The notes under the pieces were generated by a model that saw nothing but the letters and a program-made list of their open reading frames with translations, searched no databases and had not been told where the DNA came from. Made by a program: the position numbers and the translations under genes. DNA of 64,000 bases, from contig JAIXMQ010000051.1 of NCBI GenBank assembly GCA_025716855.1, positions 62,001-126,000 of the forward strand. Reading direction: 5' to 3'. Source of the stretch: Pilaira anomala. Lineage: Eukaryota; Mucoromycota; Mucoromycetes; Mucorales; Mucoraceae. Positions 35,529 through 48,034 of the stretch are shown here, piece after piece; position 1 is the first letter of the stretch; every line of letters begins with the position of its first letter.

Positions 35529-38500
35529 TTAATCAACAGTGATAAACTCACTTAAAGCATGTGCTTCAACAGGTTTCAAGTACTTTCTCTTTAAATACTT
35601 GTACAATTCACCATACCCAACTGTCAATACAGTGAGAGCAATACAAAGACCCCATTCCCAAGTAATAGCCATCATTTGGAATCCGTCTACTGCAACAGAA
35701 GGAACGTAAAAGAAAATTACAAAGCAAACGACATCAAAAAGAAAAGTAAAAGTAACTGCTTTACTTGAAAGTGTTTCCTTAATACCTCTACGTCCCCATT
35801 CGGCATCACGATAAGATCGACAGTGGACCATAACGACTAACATAACAAACGTGATAGTTACTAAGACTGCACCTCTAGCACGATAAAAGGATTCGCATGC
35901 TACTGGGTCAAAGTTACTGTCACAAGAAATGCCTTCAACACCGTTATGGCCGAACGTATAAAGAGGAACAACAAACGCAACCATACATGCTATGGTAGAA
36001 ATCAAAGTATAAAAGAAAAGATCCAAAAGAATCTCACGATTAAAAATACTTTCAGTTGGAGGACGAGGAGGCTCCAACATGACTGTCTTAGAGGCAGGTA
36101 AAACGGACAAGACACCAGCGGGTGGTGTGAAAGCAAGATACATGAACAACATTTGAATAGTAGAGATAGGAGCCACACTACGATCTGCAGGATCTCGAAT
36201 AGCTAAACAAAGCAAAAGAACTGCCCATAGAGCTGCAAGTGCAATCCAGAAATAAAGCAAGAAACGTTGCATGTTTTGGTAGATACGACGACCTTCTGCA
36301 ATGGCACGAATGATGGTAGCAAAGTTATCATCGGTTAAAATAATATCTGAAGCTTGTTTAGCTACATCACTACCGTTTTTACCCATAGCAATGCCGACAT
36401 CTGCAATACGTAATGAAGGGGAATCATTTACACCATCGCCTGTCATAGCAGAAATATTGCCTCGGCGTTTGGCGGCTTGAATCATTTTGACCTTGGTATC
36501 AGGAGAACAACGAGCTACAACAAATGGAAGATGAGGTAATGCATCGATCTCTTCATCAGTAAGCGCGTCAAATCGTGGGCCTGTCATGACGAGATCACGA
36601 AGTGCTTCAGGGGACATGGTCTTTTCATTCAAGATATTCAATTCTTTAGCAATAGCAGTAGCAGTAATTTCGTGATCACCTGTAAGCATGTGTACGGAGA
36701 TACCAGCACGATGTGCTTCTTTAACAGCTTGACGTGATTCAGGACGAGGAGGATCATAAATACCGGTAATACCAGTGAAAGTTAAATCACATTCAATTAA
36801 GTCACGACCATTGCTTGAATTTAAAATTGAGTTGATATCCATTCCTTTGATTTCACGATATGCCATTGCCATTACACGCAGCCCCTTAGCAGCGAGCTTG
36901 TTAACTTGTCCCATGACTTCATCTCTAGATTCTTGAGTAGGCAAATTAAGACATAATGGAAGAACACGTTCAGCAGCGCCCTTTGTAAATACAATTGTCT
37001 GTTCTAATGGACGGTTATACCAAATTGTAGACATACGTTTGATAGAAGAATCAAATTGATATTCTTCAATTAATTCCCACCCGATTTCAGAAGTCAATTG
37101 AGGCTTGCCTCTACCAAATTTATGAGCAAATACTTGAAGAGCAACTTCAGTAGGAGCACCACTAGCGATCCAGTCATCCGATTCTGTTTCATCTACTTCG
37201 GGTTCAATACCAAGTTCTACAGCAGCTACATCAGACATTCTGGACTTTTTACGAGTAATTTCTTCTTGATGAACAATTTCTTTCTTACATTCATTATTTA
37301 ATTCTGTATCCACTTGACGTCTATTGATACTAGACATATTACAAAGAGCAGCACATTCAATTAATCGATTGGTGTCAATAGAGAGAGAACCTTGAGCTTT
37401 TTCAATTTTTTCAGTCTTTTCAGAAGCTAAAGGATTATCATTCATTTCCTGGAATGTGCGATAAATATCTCCTTCTGGTGCAAGACCATTTGGAGTAACA
37501 TAAAAGTAACCCTCTTTCGGTGTCCAGAACCAGACTACGACCATTTTAGCCATTGTCAAAGTACCTGTCTTGTCAGAAAAAATAGCTGTGACACTTCCTA
37601 ATGTTTCAAGACATTTCAATTTACGAACGACTGCACGTTGTTTGGCCATTTCTTTACCACCCAATACCAAAGTGACGGTCATAACAGTTGTTAAACCAGC
37701 AGGTAAAACAGAAAGTGCAACAGTAATAGCGTACATACCCGTATCATAATCAGGCTTGAACTTGACTGAGGCCAAGACAATGATGGCAGATACAATAGCT
37801 GTGATTAAAAGAACAATGTACATTTGACCCATACTCTTTTGAAGACGAGTACGATCACCATTATCGCCTTCACTTAATTTAGAGGCAACCTTGCCGATTT
37901 CAGTTTGCATTCCTGTGCTAGTAACAATAGCTTGTCCTCTACCTTTAGAGATAATGGTAGAGCTATAGATCATATTAATGCGATCACCAAGAGGTTCATC
38001 TATATTATAATCAAAATCAATACTTTAGAAACATAAATGAACAGATCAAATCAAGCTACCTTCTTTTTCTAAAACAACAAGTTTTTTTTGTACGGGTATA
38101 GATTCACCAGTAAGTAAAGCTTCATCAGCTTCTAAATTGGATACATAGGTGATACGAGCATCAGCGGCAGCAGAATCGCCTTCTTTAACAAGCAATAAAT
38201 CACCTGGTACGAGCTCTTTACTATCAACCGATGTTTCTACACCGTCACGAATAACGTCTGCTCTAGGGGAAGAAAGACTTCTCAAGGCAGCCAATGTTTG
38301 TTCGGCAGCATATTCTTGTTGAAAAGAAAGATAGAGGTTGACTATAGCAACCACGATCAAAAGGGAACCAGTAATATAATCTTTCATGACGTAACAAACA
38401 ACGCCAAGAATAACAAAGATCAGGTGCATTACATCAGAGAATTGACGAAGCAAAATTTTGAACCAGGTAGCTCCTCCGTCTGCTGAAAGTTCGTTAAATC

Positions 38501-38639
38501 CATAGATTTCCTGTCGAGATTGTACTTCTGATTCAGTGAGACCTCGAGTCAATGAAGTGTTTAACTCTTTGGCCACATCTTCAATTGATTTTGTGTGCCA
38601 ATTATTAGGCCGTCGATGTTGTAAAGCATCGGTCGACAT
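35529..38639 (-). CDS. P-type cation ATPase, type IID (ENA-like)
   Basis: ATP-driven alkali-cation pump of the fungal ENA group, probably exporting Na+/K+ at the plasma membrane. Model: complement(join(35529..37999,38060..38639)), 1016 residues. An N-terminal cation-ATPase domain (WHTKSIEDVAKELNTSL...GLTESEV) is followed by the actuator loop (LEADEALLTGESIPVQKK), helix M4 with PAGL (about residues 293-296), phosphorylation motif FSDKTGTLT (Asp about 336), nucleotide-binding FTKGAAERVL, DPPRPES, MLTGDH, and hinge AMTGDGVNDSPSLRIADVGIA. Six C-terminal hydrophobic helices follow. The DDNFATIIRAIAEGRRIYQN block resembles ENA rather than SERCA or Na/K pumps. M4 has PAGL where Ca2+ pumps have PEGL. 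The single intron has donor GTAGCT. Confidence 0.85.
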
Positions 38640-40071
38640 AACGATTTATTATTGAATTTTTGATTTATAAACAATTATAAAGTTTAAAAAAAAAATTTTA
38701 TTTAAAAAAAGGTATAAAAATAAACTCGAGACAAAAAAAAAAAAAACGTTGCATTTAAAAATAAAACTGAGATTCAATCTGGTCAATCCTAACCAGTTGC
38801 CCATGAGTCATAGGTATCTGATTACCTCTGTATCATATTATTGTGAATTCAATTGCTATAAGCAATTTTATTTTAAAAGGAGAAAGGATATAAATATGGT
38901 ACATTGGCTGTCAAATAAAAATTTTCTGCAGCATTTTCTGATTTTTAAAATATTTGATTCAATGTCAAAAATAAATGGTTGCGATTTTTTTTTTAATACA
39001 GTTTATTATAAGATTTATAGTTATAAAGCACAATCGTCAACAATAGAAGTCTTGAAAAAATGTGAAAAGTCTAGTTCCTCTACGTCTGTTAACCATTCCG
39101 GCTTCTATTTTTTTTTTTTCTTACTTGTTACACGATAATATAACTGCGGTAATAAAGAAAAATCTCAACATATCTCACTCCAATACTTTTTAATCATGAA
39201 ATGAGAAGATTCAAAGGTACAAAACTTTATTTTTACAGCAGCGTCAATATCTAGTATATCAATCATAATATCTCGTTACTGAATCATTTCAAATTTAAAT
39301 TATTTGTAAATTGCTAAGCTCGAGATGCGGATAACCGAATTGGTCTAAGAGAAGTGGGTTTCAAACGATTCAAAAAAAGCGCCCTTGGTTACAAGATTCT
39401 TGTTTGGATATTTTATTTTCAAAAACTGAGGTGCATCATTTATACCTGACGTATGGGTTGCTACAATTTGTGCAAATAAACGACTCTTTGTTTAAAGAAC
39501 TCAAATTTATTTCTTTTTTTTTTTTTTTTTTTTTTAGATAGGCGATCACACTTTGAGAGGATAATGAATATTATATTTTTTTAAAATGACATTTGTGTTG
39601 CCTGGTTTAAATGTACGGAAAAACAGTTACTCATCAAGAGTGCACAAGACTACTAACTAGAATTTCTCACACTTCCTAAAAGGCTATTGAACGTAACACG
39701 CGAGAAGTTTCTCTATTTACTGCATAAATAAAAGCAGAAATTTTTTTTGTTTACATTTATGCACGATATTAATATCAACATTAAATTTCATACCACGTAT
39801 TAAAATATTCCTGTCACTTTTGTATATATTTAATACGATTGGTATGATATTGTTATTAAGAAAATAAATTATGAATAAGTTCTCGATTCAATTATTTTTT
39901 TTTTATGACGATGGTTAATACTTCTCAGTATCAATGAAATAAATTTTAAATTATCCTAATGATTTTTAAGGGTTCCCTTATAATGGTCTTATATATCTTA
40001 TAACTTGTATAATAAAACGAATAAAAATCATTTCTTCAGCTCATTTTAATTCTTTTTTTTATACCAAAAAT
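38640..40071. other. 1.4-kb divergent intergenic region
   Basis: Upstream of the ATPase (-) and the SLM-like gene (+), so it holds both promoters. The open frame 38749-39138 is low-complexity and unsupported. At about 39331-39349 a sequence close to a tRNA-Leu A box (CCGAATTGGTCTAAG) occurs, but no cloverleaf forms. The rest is AT-rich. Confidence 0.4.
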
Positions 40072-42361
40072 ATGTCTAATACGATACTTTCGAGAAGACA
40101 TTGGCTTCGGGGCTCAAGAAATCAAAATGTCGTACTTCCTTTAAAACTTCTTAATCCAGCAAATAAATCCAGCGAAAAAACAGCAGTAGCATCACTCACT
40201 TCCCCTTCCATTGGATCACCTTCATCAGTGAAACTATTATTCCCTTCGATCTCCATGTTCAATTTACCCTCACTTGGTTCACCCATCCCCTCGCCCACTA
40301 CTACTATTACTGCTACGGAACCCACTTCTATGCTCTCACCTCCTCCTCAATTTGCTGTTGATAACAAGCGAAACAAGATCCGAACCTTATTAAAGCCACG
40401 TAAAAGAGGCATTCGAAAAGCCTACCCTTCAGCCTTTGAAACTTTTTTATTTGACGACGCATTACCTGGTACGCCAACACAAGGAATCCGACCTGTCCAA
40501 TTACTAGTGGAACGATTAGAGGCATGGTACACACTTTCAAAGCGTTTGTTTCATCATTTTAAAGTCTTGGCAAGTGTCGAGACCCGTGTCGCTAAGAACT
40601 ATCGAAAACTAGAACGTGTCATGATCTTTCCATCCCCTTCCAACAAACGATATAACCATAAATTACGCGGTCCCAAAAAACTTTATCGACACAAGAAGAG
40701 AAGGTTCTATAGAGATGAACGGTTATTACAGATTCATTTTGCTTTTCAGGGTGGTGTCAGAGGTGTTTGTGATGCATGGCAAGATTATCATGGGAATACT
40801 ATAAAGGATCACGCTGAATTCGCCACATTTTTAAGAACTGAAGCCATTCCAACCTTGGCAAATATTAAACGTGAATTGAAGTGGATGATTAAATCAATTC
40901 GTGCGGATGATAGGCTGTCTTTGTCTACATTGACTGATTTGAAAAGAGAAGCTGCGGATAGGTTAAAGCAATTAGATAGACAGTTGGTATTCTTTGATGA
41001 ACACCCTTATCATGGTTCAAGTAAAATAGACCCTTGGTTAATGAACGCAGGTAAGAAGGAGAGAAATAAAAAAAAAAAGCACTGATTCCTTTTATTATTA
41101 TTAATAATAATAATAATAATTTAAAATCTATCATTCTATCTAATTAGGTGTCGTAAAACAAATGGTAAAAGTATACCGTCAAGAAAACAAGATCCATGAA
41201 ACTGTATTACGACTTCAAAGAGAGACTCTAATCTCTGAAGAACAGCTGGTAGAAGAATTCCGTCGTCTATGTCAACATATCTATAGCATGCGAGGCACCT
41301 CTTCACTCGGTATTGACCGAGGCCTTGAATCTATCATGGAAACATTTAACGAAATAAAAATGAATAGTGACTGGCTTAACTTTTGTAAACAAAACAATGA
41401 ACACTTGGTATCCGAAACAGCGGCCTTTCGTAACCCAGACCACCTACAATACCCAAACCACTCACACCCTTTACTTCAACCTATCTATGCTGCTCGTATG
41501 GAACGTAAATCCAACCTGCTCCATCACTGGCACGAGTACATCTACGTCCTAACACCCGCCGGTTTCTTACACGAGTACAGAAACGGGAAACATTATCCAT
41601 CTGAACCAGACGCCAGTATCTTTGTACCTCACTATAAAGTCTCTTCTCTTTCAACCAACTTACATCACAACTTGATCTTTCAATTACAGCCTCACTCAGC
41701 TTCTCGAAACTTGTTGAGAAATCAAGGTTGTCCCACTGTACTTCCAAAAGAATGGAAAACTACAAAGCCTAGATTAGGTTGCGTCGATAGGTTCACTTGG
41801 ACTTTAAGAGCAAAATCGGCTGCAGATATGGAGTCTTGGATAGATCATTTGACATGTAGTTCGGAAAGGTATACACCTGCTGTTGTATCTCATTTGATGA
41901 TGTCGCCTCGTCCTGATGTCGTAGTATCTTCTGATAAAGTAATTGAAGATGAAGTGGATGATGCTGTGCCTGAGCCGCCTATTGTAGAGCCTCCCGTTGA
42001 AGAACTGCCTGTTGAAGAGCCGTCTGCTGAAGAGCCACCTGCTGCAGAGCCACCTGCTGCAGGGCCACCTGTTGAAGAGCCACCTGTTGAAGAGCCACCT
42101 GCTGCAGAGGAAACCGTTACTGTTGAAGAGCCGGCTGCCGTTGAGGAACCCGCTGTTGAGGAGTCCGCTGTTGAGGAGTCCGCTGTTGAGGAGTCCGCTG
42201 TTGAAGAATCTCCTGCTGAGGAATCTCCCGTTGAAGATGCTCCCGTTGAAGAAGCTCCCGTTGAAGATGCTCCTGTTGAAGAAGCTCCTGCTGAAGAGAC
42301 TCCGCCATCTATTGAAGAAGAGCCTGTTGAACCCGTAGCAGAAGAAGCCGTGATAGAATAA
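40072..42361 (+). CDS. SLM1/2-like BAR-PH domain protein with repetitive acidic tail
   Basis: Probable plasma-membrane PtdIns(4,5)P2-binding scaffold of the Slm1/Slm2 type, which in yeast links eisosomes to TORC2. Model: join(40072..41050,41148..42361), 730 residues. The N-terminal third is Ser/Pro-rich, then basic. A long helical, BAR-like region spans about residues 130-430 (VERLEAWYTLSKRLFHHFKV ... LKREAADRLKQLDRQL ... VYRQENKIHETVLRLQ). A PH domain follows (about 440-575): RKSNLLHHWHEYIYVLTPAG, FLHEYRNGKHYPSEPDASIF and FTWTLRAKSAADMESWIDHL. The last 130 residues are a VEE/AEE-P/S repeat. The assignment rests on the PH sequence and domain order; the BAR part is inferred from helicity. Confidence 0.7.
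41967..42340 (+). repeat. Degenerate tandem repeat encoding (P/S)-V/A-E-E tail
   Basis: Imperfect repeats of about 9-15 bases (GTTGAAGAGCC-, GCTGAAGAA-, GTTGAGGAGTCCGCT-type) code for runs such as EEPPVEEPPAAEEP and EESAVEESAVEES. One block of 15-base units (VEESA) at about 42147-42205 is nearly perfect, suggesting recent slippage or duplication. All six frames are long and open here because of the repeat, so the antisense frames are shadows. Confidence 0.85.
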
Positions 42362-42459
42362 ACCACTTTATAAAAATAAAAACACAGCACTATTTAACTT
42401 TTAATTTAATTTATTGTTATGTACAATTTTTCATGAATGATAAAAAAGGGGAGAAGGTA

Positions 42460-42947
42460 TTATTGGTTGACTAAACTAATCAAATGAGCTGAAGAGGAAA
42501 CGATATCTAGTACACAAGCTTTACTATCAATTGAGAATTGATGAGTAGCGAAAGCAGACCAAACTGTTGTTAATTCACTACAAATATATATACATATATA
42601 TAAATTAAAAAAATCGCGAGAGGTAAAAAGATAATTTACCTTTGTTTGACTTTAATGATTCCCTCGTTATGATATTGGTTCCAGTCCAATACATTAATAT
42701 AACAAGATACACCTATACGTCCAAAAATTGTTTCTAAAGCTTGTTGTATGCTCATTCGAAAAGAAACTTCGGTGACTTCAACGTCAAGATTTTCATCAGA
42801 CCAACTATATATAAAACAATCAATGAAAAACTTTTTTTTTAAAAAAAAAGGTAAATGTTATCTTGTCTGTAAGTACATTTTGATCTTCAAGTATTGCCAA
42901 TCCTCAATAGCTTTATAGTTTTTGTACCAAGGTTTAGCAACTGACAT
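42460..42947 (-). CDS. RNase P/MRP protein subunit, Rpp14-like
   Basis: Likely small protein of the RNase P/MRP tRNA- and rRNA-processing complexes. Model: complement(join(42460..42577,42640..42804,42877..42947)), 117 residues. Sequence: DWQYLKIK..., FRMSIQQALETIFG, IGVSCYINVLDWNQYHNEG, IIKVKQSELTTVWSAF and ACVLDIVSSSAHLISLV. This fits human Rpp14 in length and in the order Y.Y(M/L)KV, Q......LFG, DIL.Y, AILR......LWSSL. The first donor is taken as GTACTT at 42876; reading on gives MYLQTR before a stop with no GT, so an alternative boundary cannot be excluded. It is convergent with the SLM-like gene, 98 bases apart. Confidence 0.6.
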
Positions 42948-43090
42948 TAGTAAGGTATTCAAATGACAAAAAAAAAAATAAAAAGACAAAAAAAAAATAA
43001 AAAATACAGATAATGCAACCAAGTAGTGGCTTATGTTTTGAGGTTTTTTTTAATTAAAAAGTGTATGGAAGTATAGTAAAGTAAGATGGA

Positions 43091-43579
43091 TTAAAATTGT
43101 ACAAACTTGGGATCCAAAGGTAAACCAGTAATAGGGTCAATATTCTAATGATAATAAAAATGAATTAGTTTATTTTTACGAAACCTATGACTTTTGACTT
43201 ACATTTTTCTTTAATATTTTTTGCTGACGAATTAAACGTGCTTCGTCAAAAGAAACGTTTTGTCGCTTCATAATTCGAAGAATTTCCTCTTTATCTTTTA
43301 AACCGGCTCTACTATCTTCTTCATCTAAATTAGTTGTCAAGTCGAATTGTGAACTGGTCAAGCCGTCTTCTATATCGGATTCAAAGGAACCGGCATTCGT
43401 CGGTAATAAATGGTAACCAAAGAGGCGATTCGTTTTATCTGCTATTGTTGACCATGCTTCTCTAATCTGATTACGAAAGACGTAGCATACTGCTTTCAAT
43501 TAGTATAGTAATATACAGTTTCTACTATTCTTTACTTACTCGAAATAAGCAATAATAAAAGAACGAGGTAAATTAACAT
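43091..43579 (-). CDS. UPF0357 family small membrane protein
   Basis: Function unknown; conserved fungal family (UPF0357). Model: complement(join(43091..43144,43203..43489,43540..43579)), 126 residues. An N-terminal hydrophobic anchor (MLIYLVLLLLLIS) is followed by CYVFRNQIREAWSTIAD, a Ser/Asp/Glu-rich loop, the helical part SFDEARLIRQQKILKKN, and the family's characteristic end, DPITGLPLDPKFV. Donors GTAAGT at both introns. The acceptor of exon 2 could be either of two AGs four bases apart or less, which changes one residue. It lies just upstream of the Rpp14-like gene on the same strand. Confidence 0.7.
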
Positions 43580-45075
43580 TTTTTTTAAAAAAATAAAAGA
43601 GGTATATGGGAGATAAGAAAGAAAAAAGAAAAATAGAAAATAAATTGTTTTTTTTTTTAAAAAAAAAAAAGCTCAGCTTCTCACTTTCCTTTTCTACTTT
43701 CCTTTGGCCCATAAAGCCAAGACAACTCGTGATACAACAAATATTGCATTTATGAGTTCTTTTTTGTAAAGTGAGAACACGATCACTGCTATATACTTTT
43801 GGGTGAATTTTACTTATGAGCGTCGTTACTTTAATGTAAATCGCGAAAAGTAAAACTATTTTTCGCATAAAGTCAAATTAAACTATTTTTTTTTTAAAAA
43901 AAAAAGCGTTTAAAAAGAGAATGTACGACCATAGCAGTAAGAGAAAAAAAAAGGGAAAGGGGGAAATATAAGGGAATAAGAATCTGCATTGTTCTTATAG
44001 TGTATAGTAATCCTCTTTTTCCTCTTCCAATTATTGCATAAATATATAAATATATGAATCATTTAAATGAGAATGACTAATTAATTTTTATTATGTTTTC
44101 ATTTGATGTCACAATTTTTTATTATATTACTATTTTGGTAACAATTGTTGCTCTAAGTGGTGGTCTGTGATTTTAATTACGTTATCTATTTTTTTTTTGT
44201 ATCACTCGTATTTAAGTTTTAAAAATGTATATTTCGTCATTAAAGAATATAACGAATTTTGAAAGTGTTTATGCTTGGTATTAATAAAAAAAAAGGGGGG
44301 GGGTGGGGAGAGAGAAAAGAAGTGGGGGACAATTTATCCTTCGAGAAAAATAGAGGTAAAGTAAGGGATTTATCTCATGTAAAAATGCGTCATTTTAGGT
44401 AAAATTATGACACGAAAAAAAAGAGAGAGAAGGGTTTATAAGTGCAATTGATTCCTTTTAGCAAGAGTTTTTATTCCGGTGTATATTATGCCCCGGTTTA
44501 GCAGCGACAATGAACTAAAAAACTGTATATCGCGTCATATGTATACCATAGTTATAGAAAATAGAGAAGGATTGATACTATGTTAAAAATTAACCGGGTA
44601 TAATTAACTTTAATCTTACCATATTATGAGCAAAAATTCAACAGATGACAGTTTTTTAAGAATAGAAAAAATACTACTTTAAACAGGTAACTGTCAAGTA
44701 TTGTAGAAAAGTGAGAAGAAACTGTTGGTGTATTCGATTTATGCAATGCATTTAATAAAAAAGAGGCACACTAATCTCACTATTTTTTTTTCTCTTAATA
44801 ATAAAAAAAACGCTACAAGTACATACACGACATACTTACTGATACAGAAAAAAAAAAGTATTTTTACTTCTAATTTACAATTTGTATCATTTTGTCAAAA
44901 TGTAGTATAATGCTTTGAATGCAAAAACTTTTGCCAAAAACGAACAAATTGTGTTACAGCTCATATAACTATTTCTTTTAAGGAGGAAAATAGTTTATGC
45001 ATTCAAACTAGATGATTAATTCATGATCAATTTATAAAGAAGTAACGGATAGAACTGTTTATAGTTTTAAATTAT

Positions 45076-45117
<42 letters not shown>

Positions 45118-46671
45118 GATGCAACTGGTCAATATTCCAGAATATTATTGCCTAAAACAAGCTTCCGTCGGGTGTATTTATAGGATAAAACCCAGTAGCT
45201 CGTTTTTTTTAAAAAAAAATACAGAAAATTCTTGTTTACAAAAATAGTCTTTTATATTTGTTTTTATCTATTGTTTATTATGGGCTTTGGGAAAGGTGTA
45301 TCTTGAGAGAAATTAAGAAGAGAGGCTTTAAGACTTTTTTTTGTAAACAGATCTATGAAACAGTTTTTGTTTTGATAAACAAATACAAATGTATAATTTT
45401 TTTTTTTTTTTTTTTTTTGAAAATCAGGAACCGGAAAGAAAAAGAAACATTATATCGTATGAGAGAGTTCTTTTTATTGATAAATCTATCAAAGAACATG
45501 CCGTTATCTATTTTACTTTCTCTTCAATGATATATATTGGGAGAAGTAATAAATTTAAAATAGAAAATCACTCAATATAGTATCTGTCAGTGATCAGCAA
45601 TAATAACTTGCATAAGCACATATACATATCAATTGTTCAATACTTTCTGTTGCTCTTTTCTCATACATATCATGTATATATTTTTGATCTCGTTATATAT
45701 ATATACATAATGCATTGAGTCATTTATAAAATGTATAATTGGGAACCATGACACAAAAAACCTAAAAAGATGTTATCAAATCTATATATATAATAGCTTT
45801 TTTTTTTTGTGTGTGTTAAGCCAGACTTGTGTTCTCTTTTTTTTTTGTAAAAGCCTTTGAAAAGCGTTGGCTGTGTATTTATTTATTTTTTCAGCCTCAC
45901 GATTTTTCACAGTTTACGTGATATAAGCCCAAAAAAAAAAAATTTAATATATGAAAAAAAAAAAAGGGGGGTGGAGTTTGATGTATTGTGTGGGGAGAGA
46001 AAAAAAACAGAATGTGAGCCTGCAGCATTTAATAAAATTGAATACAATGGAACACACTGTCATACATGTTAAAGACTAGAATGACAAGAGGTAAACAAGG
46101 GCCGTTCTAGCGCTTCTTTTTTATCAAATAATGCTGGGTATTTTATTAAATGATTTTTTTATAAAACAATAACATATTACAAAACAGGAATTTATATACA
46201 ACATAAATATTGTAAATGTACTACCTTAGAGAGTTCAGGTCATATGTTTAATTTTTTTTTTAATAAGGGTTGTATAATAAATGGTATATAAAAGTAATAT
46301 GTGCATATAAAATAATATATATTAGAAATAACTACATTTATTAAAAAAAAAAAATGCTTATACAATACTCCTTGATCAAAAAGAAAAAAAAAAAAAACTT
46401 CAATTTACATTTGAAAAATAAATACCCAATTCTTTGGTAACACAATTCTTCTTTTACCGAGTCAAAAAAAATTTTTGTTCTAAAAATATGAAAGGGAGAA
46501 GGAAGAGAGGGGGGACAGTTAGAAGGAGATCTAAATATGGTTTCCTCCTCCAAAATTAGAAGAGCTCTTTTTTTTTCTAGGTAATATATAAATACCCTTC
46601 CTATTTTTTACTCTTTTTTTTTTACTTATTTTTTTTATTTATTTATTTATTTATTATAAACAAAAAAAGCG
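43580..46671. other. 3.1-kb gene-poor region
   Basis: Between the divergent UPF0357 and glycosyltransferase-like genes. It holds several long homopolymers, including a 35-A run at 45081-45115, G-rich patches (44293-44330, 45965-45975) and a T/A hairpin-like pair at 43885-43904. Open frames (43536-43868, 45258-45530) are driven by oligo-T/A and have no motif. No gene supported. Confidence 0.45.
45081..45115. repeat. 35-nt poly-A tract
   Basis: Uninterrupted run of 35 A in intergenic DNA. It could be the tail of an old retroposon copy, but no recognisable element lies directly upstream. Confidence 0.8.
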
Positions 46672-48034
46672 ATGGCAGGCACAATTTCACCAAAAGCTAC
46701 TAGCACAACACCTAAACAATTTGGTAGAAATGGATTAATGATACCATTCATCATTATTTTTATCATCGGATTCTTTTTTGTTTCTTCATTAAAAATAAGA
46801 GTTGTCTATAGTACAGCATCTACTTCAAATTCAGGTTAGTATTTAGACACACATCATAAAAAAAAAAAAATTAATTTAATTAACTTTATTATTATTATTA
46901 TTTAGTCTCTACATGTTCATCATTATCTGAAAATTGTAAACCATTTCAACAGATTATACCCGACACAATGGAGGAACAACAAGTAGAACAAATCAAGATA
47001 AAACGTGTCACACATCAAATTCTTCCCAAGCCAACCAATTATCCATTCACCATTGTTACAGCTTCAAGTGCAAACCATCTCTGTTCATTAGAAAACTTTC
47101 TTTACTCTCTTTATGATCTTCGTTCTCAAGTTAAACCAGAAGAATTTCCACGTATTGTAGTTTATAATATCGGTATGAACCGTACGCAATTACCTGTACT
47201 CGATCAATTTGTCGAAAATGGTTTAGTAGATGACCTTGAGACATTTGATTATTTCAAGTATCCTCGATTCTGGGACGTTGCTATTAATGCGGGTGAATAT
47301 GCATGGAAAACTGGTATCGTTCATGAAGCCAGTATTAAATACACAAAGAACTCGGACGGTATCTTGGTTTGGCTTGACGCCGGTAACATTGTAACACCCG
47401 AATTTATTCGTTCCATAGCAACCGTCATTCGTAAAAGTGGTGGATTTTGGTCTCCTCGATCCAGTAAAAATATGGCTCAATGGACTCATCCGGGCATGTA
47501 CGAATATTACAATGCGGACCCTGAAGCTTATGCTCGTAACCCAAACTGTAATGGTGCTGCTATTGGTTTTGATACATTCAACAAGACCATCATGAATACG
47601 ATTATTAAACCTTGGTTAGATTGTGGATTAGATAAAAATTGTATTGCCCCTGCCGGTTCTTCTCGTGTCAATCATCGTCAAGATCAAGCTGCTCTTACTT
47701 TCTTGGCTTATCGTGGTGGTCAAAAGTGCCTCAAATCTCCTACTTTTTACAAACTTCAAACACATCGTGATAGTTCTTGTCGTTCCGATTTAGTTGCCTT
47801 GGATATTCAAGGTAAATTAAATCATCCTAGTTCAACTGGTAAGTTCTTAATTATTTGTTTGTTTGTTTGTTTATTCTACATACTTAACTTTTTTTTTTTT
47901 TTTTTTTAGATTATCCCAAGTGGTATTCAAGTAACACTTTACAATTGTATCACCATCCTGAATGGAGATATGCTGAGGATAAAGTACCCGAGCATTTAGC
48001 TAAAATGATGTATCCTTCTGGTGGATTTATTTAG
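46672..48034 (+). CDS. Type II membrane protein, glycosyltransferase-like (DUF1647-type)
   Basis: Predicted Golgi/ER luminal protein. Model: join(46672..46834,46906..47838,47910..48034), 406 residues. A short cytoplasmic N-terminus precedes one signal-anchor (MIPFIIIFIIGFFFVSS, about residues 23-41), then a stem and a globular domain. The domain opens FTIVTASSANHLCSLENFL and contains RIVVYNIGMN, a DxG-like WLDAGNIVTPEF where GT-A enzymes keep their DxD, and several cysteines (NPNCNGAAIGF, LDCGLDKNC, DSSCRSD) likely paired in the lumen. This resembles fungal/nematode DUF1647-like proteins thought to be glycosyltransferases; the donor and acceptor are unknown. G+C content in the exon is higher than in the surroundings. 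Donors GTTAGT and GTAAGT. Confidence 0.65.

Noticed and set aside
38749..39138. 129-codon plus-strand open frame
   Set aside because: Low-complexity, Phe/Tyr/Lys-rich AT-driven translation with no motif; it overlaps the promoter region of the ATPase.
39320..39400. tRNA-Leu-like A box (CCGAATTGGTCTAAG) and a nearby GTGGGTTTCAAAC
   Set aside because: No acceptor, anticodon or T stem can be paired, and the spacing to the B-box-like piece is too short; at best a tRNA fragment.
41890..42390. Antisense 166-codon Ser/Gly/Ala frame and a Leu-rich sense frame
   Set aside because: Both are shadows of the tandem repeat in the SLM-like gene tail; every frame is open there.
42843..42876. Possible AT-initiated (minor) intron donor in the Rpp14-like gene
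   Set aside because: The downstream bases do not match the U12 donor consensus, and a normal GT donor at 42876 gives a continuous frame.
43536..43868. 110-codon minus-strand frame upstream of UPF0357
   Set aside because: Driven by oligo-T/A runs; its 3' end overlaps the first exon of UPF0357 in another frame.
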